Below, in pieces: positions 51,747 to 60,732 of a stretch of DNA of 64,000 nt. Numbering within the stretch: the stretch's first letter is position 1; each line of letters opens with the position of its first letter. The stretch spans positions 248,001 to 312,000 of the forward strand of contig NZ_FNIL01000003.1 of assembly GCF_900103955.1 (NCBI RefSeq). The letters are read 5' to 3'. The translations under genes were made by a program, and so were the position numbers. The notes beneath the pieces were generated by a model that had not been told where the DNA came from, did not search any database, and saw only the letters and a list, made by a program, of their open reading frames with translations. The stretch comes from Alkalicoccus daliensis (lineage in GTDB: Bacteria; Bacillota; Bacilli; Bacillales; Salisediminibacteriaceae).

Positions 51747-53234
51747 CTATTTTTTCTTTACCCACTTTATCAATCTGATGAATAAAGGAAGCAGTAAAGA
51801 AACAGCTGCTAATATTAACAGAGTGAAAGAAATCGGCTTATCAATAAAGATCATCCAGTCCCCCTGGGAAATCTGCAGAGAACGCCTCATATTTTCCTCC
51901 ATAATCGCTCCGAGAATCATTGCTAAAATAAGCGGAGCGGCTGGAAACCCGTACATTCTCATTGCAAAACCAATTAAACCAAATATCAGTACAAGCATCA
52001 AATCAAATGGATTAAAACTCAATCCATATACCCCAATCATACAGAAAACAACGATAAGGGATAACAGCATGGCCCGCGGTGTATTAAGAATTTTTGATAT
52101 GAGCGGAATAAGAGGGAGATTTAAAAGCAATAAAATAATATTGCCGATATACATACTCGCTACTACGCCCCAGAATACATCAGGTCTGTCTTCGAGCATT
52201 AATGGTCCCGGGGTAACCCCCATCACCAGCAGTGCGCCCAGCAGAACAGCGGTAGTACCTGATCCCGGCACCCCCAGAGTCAGCAGCGGCACGAAGGAAC
52301 CGCCACTCGCTGCGTTGTTTGCAGCTTCCGGAGCTGCCACTCCTTTGATATTTCCTTTTCCAAAAGTGTCTCCGTCTTTCGCGATTCTTTTCTCCATAGA
52401 GTATCCAAGAAAAGATCCAATGGTTGCGCCCGCCCCTGGCAGCACGCCTGTAAAAAAGCCCAAGACAGAACTCCGGCCGATCGGCGGTGCAATGGCTCTT
52501 ACTTCCTGGCGTGTAAGTTTAAGCGATCCCAGCGGATTTTGTTTAGAAGCACCTGTTCTGTTCTTAAGGAGAACAAATACTTCTCCCAGGGCAAAGATTC
52601 CCAAAGCCACTATCAGGAAATCTACCCCGTCCAGCAGGTTGATGTTTCCAAATGTATACCTTGCCGTACCTGTCTGCAGATCCATTCCCATTAAAGAAAC
52701 CATCACGCCAAAAACGGCCGCAATCAAACCTTTGATAAGAGATTTTTCAGATAAGCTGACGACGGCTGTTAAACCGAATACCATCAGAGCAAAATACTCT
52801 GCAGGCCCAAAAGTAACTGCTACGCGCCCAAGCAGAGGAGCAATTAACATTAAGCCTATGACACTGACAGTTCCGCCGATAAAGGAAGCATATGCAGCAA
52901 TTGCCAGCGCTTTTCCGGCCTTTCCTTGCTTTGATAATGGGTAGCCATCAAAAGAAGTGGCCACTGTCCCCGCTACCCCTGGAGCGTTTAACAGAATAGA
53001 AGAGGTGGAGCCTCCAAAAATTGCTCCATAATAAACCCCTGCCATTAAAATGATCCCTATTGCAGGATCCATTCCATAGGTTACGGGGATCATCAACGCT
53101 AATGCACTGATGGGCCCGAGTCCCGGAAGCATCCCAATCACGGTTCCTGCCAACACTCCAATAAACACGAACATAAGAGCTTCCGGCTGAAGCGCCACTT
53201 CAAATCCATATAATAAATTTTCCCAAGCATTCAT
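51747..53234 (-). CDS. tctA: Tripartite tricarboxylate transporter, large permease
   Basis: 495 residues, about twelve membrane helices. TctA family sequence: GTVIGMLPGLGPISALALMIP (split), the signature YGAIFGGSTSSILLNAPG, and GFFTGVLPGAGATIGSF in the repeated half. Large membrane subunit that carries out sodium- or proton-driven uptake of tricarboxylates or related organic acids with TctB and TctC. It follows tctB by 18 bases. GAGGTG lies before the ATG. Confidence 0.93.
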   Translation of the reverse strand: MNAWENLLYGFEVALQPEALMFVFIGVLAGTVIGMLPGLGPISALALMIPVTYGMDPAIGIILMAGVYYGAIFGGSTSSILLNAPGVAGTVATSFDGYPLSKQGKAGKALAIAAYASFIGGTVSVIGLMLIAPLLGRVAVTFGPAEYFALMVFGLTAVVSLSEKSLIKGLIAAVFGVMVSLMGMDLQTGTARYTFGNINLLDGVDFLIVALGIFALGEVFVLLKNRTGASKQNPLGSLKLTRQEVRAIAPPIGRSSVLGFFTGVLPGAGATIGSFLGYSMEKRIAKDGDTFGKGNIKGVAAPEAANNAASGGSFVPLLTLGVPGSGTTAVLLGALLVMGVTPGPLMLEDRPDVFWGVVASMYIGNIILLLLNLPLIPLISKILNTPRAMLLSLIVVFCMIGVYGLSFNPFDLMLVLIFGLIGFAMRMYGFPAAPLILAMILGAIMEENMRRSLQISQGDWMIFIDKPISFTLLILAAVSLLLPLFIRLIKWVKKK

Positions 53235-53252
53235 CGTTGCATCACCTCTTCT

Positions 53253-53747
53253 CTAAGCTGGGAGCAGACCAGGAGGCAGATAAACCCCAAGTCCCCTTGT
53301 AAGCAGCACATAAAAACCAATACTGACAAATAAAGCTACAATTAAATTAGATACATAATGTTTATAACCGTAAAAACGAGTCATTCCAAAGATAAAAATG
53401 AACGTAGTTAATACGAAACCTGCTCTCTCCAACAGAAAAATATAAGCGCCGATAGCTATAGCAGTTACTACAATCTGTGTATTGGAACGAGCCCAGAAAG
53501 GAAGACTTTTTTCTTCTTTTTCCTGCTCGCTTTCTTCTTTTTCATTTGCTGCATCTTTTTCGAAGAAAAGCCCAATAGATAAGAGCATCATGAAGCTTCC
53601 TAATATTTTAGGAAATAAGTCCGAATCAACGGGACGGGGAAGAGCATAATCAGGTATTTGAAAAGCAAGAAATAAATAAAAGCAGGAAAATAAAAATAAT
53701 ATGATAGAGATTGTTTGATTTGGCTTCAGCTTTGATACGTGGTTCAC
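53253..53747 (-). CDS. tctB: Tripartite tricarboxylate transporter, small permease
   Basis: 164 residues with four membrane helices and an acidic cytoplasmic loop (ANEKEESEQEKEEKSLPFW). Family-typical end RGLGVYLPPGLLPA. Starts with a GTG placed eight bases after AGGAGG; an earlier GTG overlaps that site. Middle gene of tctCBA. Confidence 0.9.
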   Translation of the reverse strand: MNHVSKLKPNQTISIILFLFSCFYLFLAFQIPDYALPRPVDSDLFPKILGSFMMLLSIGLFFEKDAANEKEESEQEKEEKSLPFWARSNTQIVVTAIAIGAYIFLLERAGFVLTTFIFIFGMTRFYGYKHYVSNLIVALFVSIGFYVLLTRGLGVYLPPGLLPA

Positions 53748-53773
53748 CTGGTTCACCTCCTATATGTATTAAC

Positions 53774-53820
53774 GAAAGAAAAGGATCGCTGAAAGAAATA
53801 TTCAAGCATCCTTTTCTTTC
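53774..53820 (-). terminator. Intercistronic hairpin between tctC and tctB
   Basis: Perfect 13-bp stem GAAAGAAAAGGAT / ATCCTTTTCTTTC with a 21-base loop. No T run follows, so it may protect the tctC message and raise binding-protein yield rather than end transcription. Confidence 0.65.
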
Positions 53821-53835
53821 ATTTTTCTGCTTAAA

Positions 53836-54969
53836 TTAATCAATCAATCCCACTTCGGATAGTACATTTTCAAAAAGATCAAACTGATCATCCAGGAATT
53901 CTTCAAATTCTTCACTTGACTGATAGTTATCAATCCATCCTAATTCCTCTGTCTGTTCCTGCCAGGATTCTGTTTCAAGCATTTCTGCATACATTTCTTC
54001 ATAGTATGCTACTGCTTCTTCCGGCATGTTCGGCGGCCCCATTATTCCTCTCCAAATATCAAACGTATAGTCAATGCCCTGATCAATAAAGGTCTGTCCG
54101 CCTGCTTCTTCCAGAGACTCAATTGGCTCTTCCGAAGAATAAGCGATTGGCCGGAGCTCTCCTGAATCGACTTGTCCCGTAGATTCACCAACTCCTGTAA
54201 CTACTACATCCACATGTCCCCCGAGAAGGTTTGTCATAGCTTCTCCGCCGCCGGAGAACGGAACATAGTTAACTCCACTGGCATCTAATCCATATTCTGC
54301 TGCAGCCCCGGCGATGGAAATGTGGTCCATGCTGCCGGCAGCTGACCCGCCACCGATAGAGATAGAACCTGGATCCTCTTCAATTGCTTCAAATACATCG
54401 TTAATGGATTCAAATTCAGAATCAGGCTGCACAAGCACGATGGAATAATCAGTAATTAAATTCGCCACTGGTGTAAAATCTGTATGATCATATTCAGATG
54501 TTTCTGTTAAAGGAACCAATATAATAGGAGGACTCGCAGCGAATAACGGCTGTGCTTCCCCATCATGTGAAGCTACTTCCGCCCATCCGATAGCGCCCCC
54601 GCTTCCTGGAATGTTTTGAGGAGCGAAATTAACAGGAGCCAGTTCTTCTTCATCGATGACCCGCGCAGTCGTTCGAATAAGTGTATCCCATCCGCCCCCT
54701 GCATCTGCTGGAGCAATATACTCTACATCATTTTCCGGTTCCCACTCACCAGCTGCCTGAGAATCGTTATTCTCTCCATTTTCTTCATTCCCATTATTCT
54801 CCATGTTTTCGCTTTCCTCATTCGTGTTCTCTTCTGTGTTTCCGGCAGTTGCCTCTGTCTCATTGCTGTTATTCGGTTCTTCCGGCGGATCTCCACATGC
54901 AGAAAGCATAAGTAAAGTAGCTGCTGAAATTCCTGCTGTCCTTGTAAAGCGCTTACATTTTTGATTCAT
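53836..54969 (-). CDS. tctC: Tripartite tricarboxylate transporter, binding lipoprotein
   Basis: 377 residues. Signal peptide and lipobox MLSACG (Cys ~25), an Asn/Glu-rich linker of ~60 residues, then the TctC fold: EYIAPADAGGGWDTLIR, NIPGSGGAIGWAEVA, GGGSAAGSMDHISIAG, FSGGGEAMTNLLGGHVDVV. Captures the organic acid and hands it to TctA/B. A cre-like palindrome lies in its first codons. GGGAGG precedes the ATG. Confidence 0.93.
   Translation of the reverse strand: MNQKCKRFTRTAGISAATLLMLSACGDPPEEPNNSNETEATAGNTEENTNEESENMENNGNEENGENNDSQAAGEWEPENDVEYIAPADAGGGWDTLIRTTARVIDEEELAPVNFAPQNIPGSGGAIGWAEVASHDGEAQPLFAASPPIILVPLTETSEYDHTDFTPVANLITDYSIVLVQPDSEFESINDVFEAIEEDPGSISIGGGSAAGSMDHISIAGAAAEYGLDASGVNYVPFSGGGEAMTNLLGGHVDVVVTGVGESTGQVDSGELRPIAYSSEEPIESLEEAGGQTFIDQGIDYTFDIWRGIMGPPNMPEEAVAYYEEMYAEMLETESWQEQTEELGWIDNYQSSEEFEEFLDDQFDLFENVLSEVGLID
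54943..54957. promoter_or_regulatory. cre-like site inside the tctC 5' coding region
   Basis: TGTAAAGCGCTTACA contains the palindromic core of CcpA sites and lies at codons ~4-9 of tctC. CcpA bound here would act as a roadblock. Confidence 0.55.
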
Positions 54970-55042
54970 AAAAAAACCTCCCTGAATTTATCTTTTGATG
55001 TTTTCGTCTTCACATCATAATAGATAATTCAGAGAGGAATAA

Positions 55043-55080
55043 ATATTGTCTGCATAATTTGTATATTGTTCATATTGTTC
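55043..55080 (-). promoter_or_regulatory. Candidate operator of the CitT-like regulator
   Basis: The 9-mer ATATTGTTC is repeated head to tail (55063-55080), and ATATTGTC recurs 20 bases away (55043). This direct-repeat cluster lies between the regulator gene and tctC, where its response regulator should bind. Confidence 0.5.
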
Positions 55081-55096
55081 ACGACAAAACAAAAAA

Positions 55097-55783
55097 TTAT
55101 TGGAAAAAATATCTTCTTTCCGGCCGGCCTACTTCGCCATAAATTAATTCCGCTTTTGCTTCCCCTGCTGTAACAGCAAATTCCAAATATCGACGGGCAG
55201 TAGAACGGCTTGTTCCTGTACTGTCTGCACAGGACACAGCCGTCACCCCCTCTGAAAGATGCTCTTTTAAACATTGGTGCACCTTTTCCAGCGTGATCGG
55301 GTCTATTCCTTTGGGAAGCTCTTTAAATACTTTGGAAGGAGCAGGCGCGGCTTCACCGCTGCGTAACTCGTCTAATTCTTTTTGAGAAATACTTTCTTTC
55401 TGAGACAGTGCCTGTCTTTCTCTGTGAAATCGATGAAGCATGCTGTGCACTCTTTCTTTTTTAACAGGTTTCATTATGTAGTCGAAAATACCTGCGCGTA
55501 ATGCTTCCTGGATAGTGGATGTTTCTTTTGCTGCGGTTATCATAATAATCTGTATGGAAGGATAATTTTTTCTGAAAAACCAAAGCAGCTCCAGCCCTGT
55601 CACGTCCGGTATATAAATATCAAGTAAAATTATATCCGGCAGCGTGGAAGATGCAATAAAAGATTTTGCTTCCTCTCCACTTTTCGCTATGTGCACTGGT
55701 TCAAAGCCGGGCATTTCCGAGACAAAAGCTTTGTTAATTTCGGCTATATGAAAATCATCTTCTACAATAAGCACTTGATACAT
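55097..55783 (-). CDS. Response regulator, CitT/DctR type
   Basis: 228 residues. Receiver domain VLIVEDDFHIAEINKAFV with phospho-acceptor Asp in ILLDIYIPDVTGLELL (~54) and Lys in YIMKPVKKERV. The C-terminal half ends in a helix-turn-helix of the CitT type (HLSEGVTAVSCADSTGTSRSTARRYLEF, in two parts). Start moved to the ATG behind AAAGGA. Paired with the sensor kinase just upstream and next to tctCBA, so it likely activates that operon in response to citrate or another acid. Confidence 0.9.
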   Translation of the reverse strand: MYQVLIVEDDFHIAEINKAFVSEMPGFEPVHIAKSGEEAKSFIASSTLPDIILLDIYIPDVTGLELLWFFRKNYPSIQIIMITAAKETSTIQEALRAGIFDYIMKPVKKERVHSMLHRFHRERQALSQKESISQKELDELRSGEAAPAPSKVFKELPKGIDPITLEKVHQCLKEHLSEGVTAVSCADSTGTSRSTARRYLEFAVTAGEAKAELIYGEVGRPERRYFFQ

Positions 55784-55811
55784 GGCTGCACTTTCCTTTC
55801 GTTTAAGGTTT

Positions 55812-57464
55812 TTATTCAGATTCGTCTTTAGGGAGGATAATAACGAAACGCGTCCCCTTGCTGCTTGTTTCTTCAATAAAAATATCACCGTTTAAATTTT
55901 GTACAGCTTCCATCACTAAAGCTAATCCTACTCCACGATGCTTGGATGAGGACTTCGTTGAATATCCGCGCTCGAAAACCTTTTGCATGATTTTTTCATC
56001 AATTCCAGGCCCATTATCTTCCACTTCAAAAACAATCTCCCTGCCGATGTCTGTAAATGAAATAGAAACTGAAGGAATGCCTGATTGATGTAGGCTCGCC
56101 GCTTCCACGCCATTTTCTATAATATTTCCTAAAATGGTTACTATATTTTCTTGCTGCCGTTTATTCAACTCTACCGTTAACTGGCTGAACTTGTCGATAG
56201 ACATATATACTCCTAATTCACTGGCCCGGTTAAGTTTTCCGAGCAGCACCCCGCTTACCATCGTATCAGAAACATTCTCTACTAAAAATCGCACCCAATC
56301 CTGCTGGTTCTTCGTTTCCTGATCAATGAACTCCACTACCTCTTCCACTTTATCCAGCTGCAGAAGACCTGAAATAGTTGAAAGTTTGTTTGAAAACTCA
56401 TGTGTCTGCGCACGGAGCCCTTCTGTATACTGCTGCACTTTTGACAGTTCCTTTGACAGTTCACGAATTTCTGTGCGATTTCTAAAAGTGGAAACAGCCC
56501 CGTTTATATCTCCATTACTGAAAATAGGCACTCTGTTAACTATGTAAAGTTCATCGCCAATCCAAAGCTCGCTGTTAAAATCAGGCTTTCCCGTCTTTAT
56601 TACTTCCAGTAGGCCTGATTGCGGAAGCACGTCCAAGAGCAGCTTTCCTGTATATTGATAATCTTCTTCCTTTTCCGAAGTCAGATAACTTCTTGCTGTC
56701 TGGTTTATCATCGTAATGTTTCCATCCTTGTCGATAGCAATCATTCCTTCATGAATCGACTGAAGAACAGCCTGGTTTGTATCAAACAAATGACCAATTT
56801 CTTCCGGTTCCAGCCCATGGATCGATCGTTTCACATGCACGGAAATTAAAAAGGCTCCTATTACTCCTATGCCTAAAATAGAAGCAGTAATTACCCAGGT
56901 ATCGGATAAAAACTCTGCTACACTAAGTTCCACATCTTCTTCTAAAAATCCTACAGAGACTACGCCGATAATTTCTCCATTTTCGCTGAACACTGGTGTT
57001 TTCCCGCGGATGGAAGGACCCAGGGAGCCTACTGCTGTGGAAACATATGATTCTCCATGAATCAGAGCCCTGTCATTATCCTCTCCCACCATAGGTTTCC
57101 CTAAACGGTCCGGAAGCGGATGGGAATATCGTATTTCATCTCTATTTCCTACCACTATAAATTCTGCTCCAATCTCTTTGCGAATCCCATCTGCCAGTGG
57201 TTGAATTGTTTCGGCCGGGTTTTCGTCTTCGAACGCATCTCTAAGTGCAGGTATGGAAGCGACGCTTAGTGCAGCGCTCAGGGCCTGCTGGCCGGTGTGA
57301 TCCCAAACCTGATTTGAGTACTGCTGATTAAAATAAAAACCCAGAGAAAGGATTAGCAGAGTTACAAGCATCACTACTAGTAAAGTGATCTTTTTCAATA
57401 GGCTGAGCCTGAAAAATAAAAATTTATTTTTGTTTCGTTTTGGCCCTTGTGCATCCAAGTTCAT
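55812..57464 (-). CDS. Sensor histidine kinase, CitS/DcuS type
   Basis: 550 residues. Two membrane segments (ITLLVVMLVTLLILSLGFY, WVITASILGIGVIGAFLI) enclose an extracellular PAS-like (CitA type) sensor with DEIRYSHPLPDRLGKP and SVGSLGPSIRGKTPV-like sequence. A cytoplasmic PAS follows (AVLQSIHEGMIAIDKDG). H-box LRAQTHEFSNKLSTISG, HATPase boxes NIIENGVEAA and VEDNGPGI. Such kinases sense C4- or tricarboxylates directly. Upstream lies a cre-like site. Confidence 0.92.
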   Translation of the reverse strand: MNLDAQGPKRNKNKFLFFRLSLLKKITLLVVMLVTLLILSLGFYFNQQYSNQVWDHTGQQALSAALSVASIPALRDAFEDENPAETIQPLADGIRKEIGAEFIVVGNRDEIRYSHPLPDRLGKPMVGEDNDRALIHGESYVSTAVGSLGPSIRGKTPVFSENGEIIGVVSVGFLEEDVELSVAEFLSDTWVITASILGIGVIGAFLISVHVKRSIHGLEPEEIGHLFDTNQAVLQSIHEGMIAIDKDGNITMINQTARSYLTSEKEEDYQYTGKLLLDVLPQSGLLEVIKTGKPDFNSELWIGDELYIVNRVPIFSNGDINGAVSTFRNRTEIRELSKELSKVQQYTEGLRAQTHEFSNKLSTISGLLQLDKVEEVVEFIDQETKNQQDWVRFLVENVSDTMVSGVLLGKLNRASELGVYMSIDKFSQLTVELNKRQQENIVTILGNIIENGVEAASLHQSGIPSVSISFTDIGREIVFEVEDNGPGIDEKIMQKVFERGYSTKSSSKHRGVGLALVMEAVQNLNGDIFIEETSSKGTRFVIILPKDESE

Positions 57465-57514
57465 TCTTTCACCTTTCTTTCTTTAAAATCTTTATTATGA
57501 GACTGCCAAAACTA

Positions 57515-57528
57515 TTAAAACGCTTTCA
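57515..57528. promoter_or_regulatory. cre-like site before the citS-like gene
   Basis: TTAAAACGCTTTCA agrees with the CcpA consensus at 13 of 14 positions and lies ~50 bases upstream of the kinase start codon. Confidence 0.65.
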
Positions 57529-58285
57529 ACGTAAGTGAATATCAATTACAGAAACTTATAATTTCATGTAAATGCAGGTTTTAAAGAATATGGTTATGAA
57601 CTGATTAGTAATAACGATTTTAAAAATAAGGTATGAACATACGAGGGAAAATATGAAATTTCAATTATAAGCTCTGATCCTGCAAGGTTTCTTCTTTCCG
57701 TAATGAACCAGATCATATGTCGCGTTCCCGCTCTATTAGTAAAGTTTAATACACGAATCTTGAATTGAACAGGACAGACTTTTTTACTCTGCCGCTAAAG
57801 TATCCGGGGAGTTATAAAGTGAAAAATACGAATCGTTTCCTGATGCTGATTTGAAAAGAAGCCGTGGGCGTATCTTTCTTATTAACACCGGTAACAAAGC
57901 TTTTTAAAAAGCGGAATCCATAAAAAGCAGCATATAATTTCCTGTTAAAGAACAAAAGTTCTATTTTTGTATTTTCACTCGATAGACTGGTTATGCAAAA
58001 ATTCAGTACGACTTTTGTGCAGGGATAAGGTCCTCGTATTCTGTCATTAGCAGCAGTTATCTGTACACGATGACGTATTATCTGCTTTTAGCAGTGGGTA
58101 TTCTGTTATTAGTGTGTGTACCTGTTACTAAAAGGGTGGAATCTGATTTTAAGAACGCAGTTTCCCTGTTTATCTGTCATTAGTAGATGATAATCTGTTA
58201 TTAGCAAATAAGTACTACACTCTCCTCTTTTATCGATTAGCAAATTACCCACAAAAACAGCAATATATAATTTCCTGCATCACGA
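57529..58285. other. Long intergenic region with repeat array
   Basis: About 760 bases without a supported gene. The last ~170 bases are the degenerate 21-bp repeats listed separately. Confidence 0.6.
58041..58215. repeat. Degenerate tandem array of ~21-bp units
   Basis: CTG-TTATTAG-like units begin at 58041, 58061, 58082, 58103, 58122, 58143, 58174 and 58195, with steps of 19-21 (one of 31). The best units read CTGTCATTAGCAG and CTGTTATTAGCA. Units have diverged, so this is an old array. Confidence 0.65.
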
Positions 58286-58288
58286 AAA

Positions 58289-58314
58289 AAAGAGCCCCGG
58301 CTGCGGAGCTCTTT
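58289..58314 (-). terminator. Terminator of hsp20
   Basis: AAGAGC(C)CCG-GCTG-CGG(A)GCTCTT with a T tract on the minus-strand side. Confidence 0.85.
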
Positions 58315-58322
58315 TCCCTTCA

Positions 58323-58754
58323 CTAGTGAATATCTATTTTACGGCCATCTGCCCGGCCGGTGTCGTCCTTCGGCACTTCCAGCTGCAGGACGCCATCTTC
58401 AAAAATCGCTTCAATGTCTTCGTCTTTTACATTCCTCATCTGGAAGGTGCGGACGAATTCACCATAGCTGCGTTCCTGGTACACATAGGACTTGCCATCG
58501 GACTCTTCTTTCTGTTCCCGTTTGGCGCGGATTGTCAGCTGCGGTTCCTTATACTCCACGTCAATATCTTCTTTCTTGAATCCTGGCAGCTCCGCTTCTA
58601 CAAAGTAGCGGTCTCCCTCATCGCGGATGTCGATCTTAAGCTTATTAAAATTCTCAAAGGGAGCGGAAAATCCTTCGTTAAACAAACTTCCAAACGGTGA
58701 AGTGAAATCCGGAAAAAGCTCGCGATTTCTTTTTCTTGGCTGTAAGTCTGCCAT
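58323..58754 (-). CDS. Small heat-shock protein, Hsp20 family
   Basis: 143 residues. Alpha-crystallin domain ~40-135: LKIDIRDEGDRYFVEAELPGF (split), KEDIDVEYKEPQLTIRAKR, SYGEFVRTFQM and the closing DGVLQLEVPKDD. ATP-independent chaperone that holds unfolding proteins. It has the short C-terminal tail RKIDIH in place of the usual I-x-I, so oligomer contacts may differ. AGGAGG precedes the ATG. Confidence 0.93.
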   Translation of the reverse strand: MADLQPRKRNRELFPDFTSPFGSLFNEGFSAPFENFNKLKIDIRDEGDRYFVEAELPGFKKEDIDVEYKEPQLTIRAKREQKEESDGKSYVYQERSYGEFVRTFQMRNVKDEDIEAIFEDGVLQLEVPKDDTGRADGRKIDIH

Positions 58755-58855
58755 CAGAAATTCCTCCTTTGTTAAATTTTAATAATGTTTTCACAGATTT
58801 TATATCCAGGGTTCATGAATTTTAAACGTAAAAAAAGAAGATTTTTACGAAAAAT

Positions 58856-59458
58856 TTATCCCCCTGCCCGCTTCTCTTCCTCTCTGTCTTCTCTGTTGCG
58901 GCCGCGGTTCTCCATCGTTTCTTTCTGCGCCTGCGTATCGGCGTCTTCCTGCTCCTCGCTTTCTCCGTCCTGGTAACTTTTCACATAACTGGACTGCTGC
59001 TGATGCCAGAGGAGGTCAAAGATGGCGCGTCCGTTCGTTGGCTGGCCGTCGGGAAGATACACCGGCAGCATATCAAATAAAACAAAGTAAAATACGTAAA
59101 ATAAAAACGTCTGCCAGAAAATATTGCTTGCAAGAATCCCCTGCCCCACCAGGAAGTTTACGGTCAGCCCGACAATCATGTTGCTGAGAATCGGGGAGGC
59201 ATACAAAAGGAGGGTCCAGAACCTGCTTTCCGGCCGCACTTCATCATATTCCACCCAGCTGTACATAAAAAAGTACCGGCGGATTTCAATCGTTTTCAGT
59301 TTAAGTACCGTCGGTCCGCTGCCGATAATCAGCTTTTTCTCCGTGGCACCGAGCAGTGTCGCCACTACATAATAACCTGTTTCCCGAATTACGGTAACCA
59401 TAGGCAGAATAAAAAATATCGCCAGCAGCAGGCGGATCAGATCTCCAAATCCAAACAT
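58856..59458 (-). CDS. M50-like membrane protein lacking the catalytic motif
   Basis: 200 residues, four to five membrane helices, and a long charged C-terminal tail. The layout resembles site-2 proteases of family M50: the position of HExxH reads VIRETGYYVVATLLG, and the second motif reads LPVYLPDGQPTNGRAIFDLL, close to the NPxDGG region. The two metal-binding His are Arg and Tyr here, so a proteolytic role is improbable. Possibly a scaffold or pseudoprotease. AGGAGG lies before the ATG. Family link is by pattern only. Confidence 0.55.
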   Translation of the reverse strand: MFGFGDLIRLLLAIFFILPMVTVIRETGYYVVATLLGATEKKLIIGSGPTVLKLKTIEIRRYFFMYSWVEYDEVRPESRFWTLLLYASPILSNMIVGLTVNFLVGQGILASNIFWQTFLFYVFYFVLFDMLPVYLPDGQPTNGRAIFDLLWHQQQSSYVKSYQDGESEEQEDADTQAQKETMENRGRNREDREEEKRAGG

Positions 59459-59545
59459 GGCAGGGACCTCCTTTCTCTGGTGCAGTAAATTTCCATTTGT
59501 ACGTATTCCACTTTTTCTCTTTCAATATGCTGTTTTTGCATAAAA

Positions 59546-59575
59546 AAACCGCAAGATTTTTACATCTGGCGGTTT
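59546..59575 (-). terminator. Terminator of deoR
   Basis: AAACCGC...GCGGTTT with inner GAT/ATC pairing and seven T on the minus strand. Confidence 0.85.
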
Positions 59576-59593
59576 CGCTTATATATGATTAAA

Positions 59594-60556
59594 TTAATAG
59601 CCATTTTGCTGCTTCACTTTTTCAATTAACACTTTCGCTGTATATTGATCTGTAATCAGTGTGTTGGCATATTTTCCGTGCAGGGCACCCATAATTGCGT
59701 CTACCTTCTTGAGTCCTCCTGCAACGAGAATCGCATGCTCCTTTTCCCGCAGCTCTTTTAAGTCGACGCCGATCGTACGTGAATCAATGCCTTCATCGCA
59801 TATATTGCCTTCGATATCAATCATGCGGGAACAGATATCCCCGACCGACTGGCGGCGCTTCAAAAGCGCTACATCTTCCTCTGTTAAGTAGTCCGCTTTG
59901 ACGAGGGCTGACTCTTCATGCCGGTGCCCTACCGTGAATAAAGCGATATTCGCTTTTTTACCGAGCTCCAGGACGTGCCGTATATGGCGGTCAGACACAA
60001 TCGCCTGCTTTACCACAAGATGGTCCACCACCGCCGGAAGCGGCAGAAAGTGGGGCGATGTATGAAAAGCACGGCCGAGATAATTTAAAATTTCCGCAGC
60101 GTGGGTATTCGTTTCTGAATAGCTGACGCCGCCATTCAGCTGGGTTACACTCACATCGTGGACGCTTTTCTGCTTCATCTGCTTGGCAACTTCAAAAATT
60201 GTCGTCCCCCACGTGGTTCCTACGATATCCCCGTCCTGCACAATCGAATATAAATATCCTGCGGCACTGCGGCCGATTTCTTCTTTAATTACCTGTTCAT
60301 CATTTACCGGAGAATCAACAATCACGCACCGCTTCAGCTGGAACTTTTCCTGCAGCGTTTCTTCCAGCTCCTGCACATCCTGCTCCGGATCAATTATACG
60401 GATCTGGACAATGCCGCGGTCTTTTGCTTCCTGGAGAAGCCGGGATACAGACGGCCGGGAAATTTTCAGTTCTTCTGCAATTGACTGCTGGCTGTAATCC
60501 AGCTGATAATACATTTTTGCTGCTTTTACGACCCGGGCTAATTTATCTTTCGCCAT
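59594..60556 (-). CDS. deoR: SorC-family regulator, DeoR type
   Basis: 320 residues. HTH near the N-terminus (YSQQSIAEELKISRPSVSRLLQEAK) and a sugar-phosphate sensing domain (GDIVGTTWGTTIFEVA; LNGGVSYSETNTHAAEIL; ILVAGGLKKVDAIMGALHG). This is the SorC layout of the B. subtilis repressor of the dra-nupC-pdp operon, released by deoxyribose 5-phosphate. Here it stands downstream of deoC and nupC with a deacetylase gene between, so the gene order differs from B. subtilis. Confidence 0.88.
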   Translation of the reverse strand: MAKDKLARVVKAAKMYYQLDYSQQSIAEELKISRPSVSRLLQEAKDRGIVQIRIIDPEQDVQELEETLQEKFQLKRCVIVDSPVNDEQVIKEEIGRSAAGYLYSIVQDGDIVGTTWGTTIFEVAKQMKQKSVHDVSVTQLNGGVSYSETNTHAAEILNYLGRAFHTSPHFLPLPAVVDHLVVKQAIVSDRHIRHVLELGKKANIALFTVGHRHEESALVKADYLTEEDVALLKRRQSVGDICSRMIDIEGNICDEGIDSRTIGVDLKELREKEHAILVAGGLKKVDAIMGALHGKYANTLITDQYTAKVLIEKVKQQNGY

Positions 60557-60698
60557 ATCTGCGGCACCTCCATCAACTTATGTAAACTAATGACAATTCA
60601 TTTATGAACATTATTTCATATACACTGTATAATAGCAATAGTTTTTTGCAGAAAAATACTCGTCAGAGCCTGCTGTGACGCATTTTCCGGCACAAAAA

Positions 60699-60725
60699 AG
60701 CATAAGCAGAAAACCGCTTATGCTT
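60699..60725 (-). terminator. Terminator of the deacetylase gene
   Basis: AAGCATAAGC-AGAAAAC-CGCTTATGCTT, with T-rich tail on the minus strand. Confidence 0.85.
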
Positions 60726-60732
60726 CGTTTTA

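Noticed and set aside
51778-52944. Plus-strand open frame of 388 codons opposite tctA
   Set aside because: Shadow of a membrane-protein gene. Composition (Pro, Ser, Ile) reflects the reversed hydrophobic codons.
58041-58215. CRISPR array
   Set aside because: Repeat units are short, diverged and head to tail without unique spacers. No cas gene is in the window.
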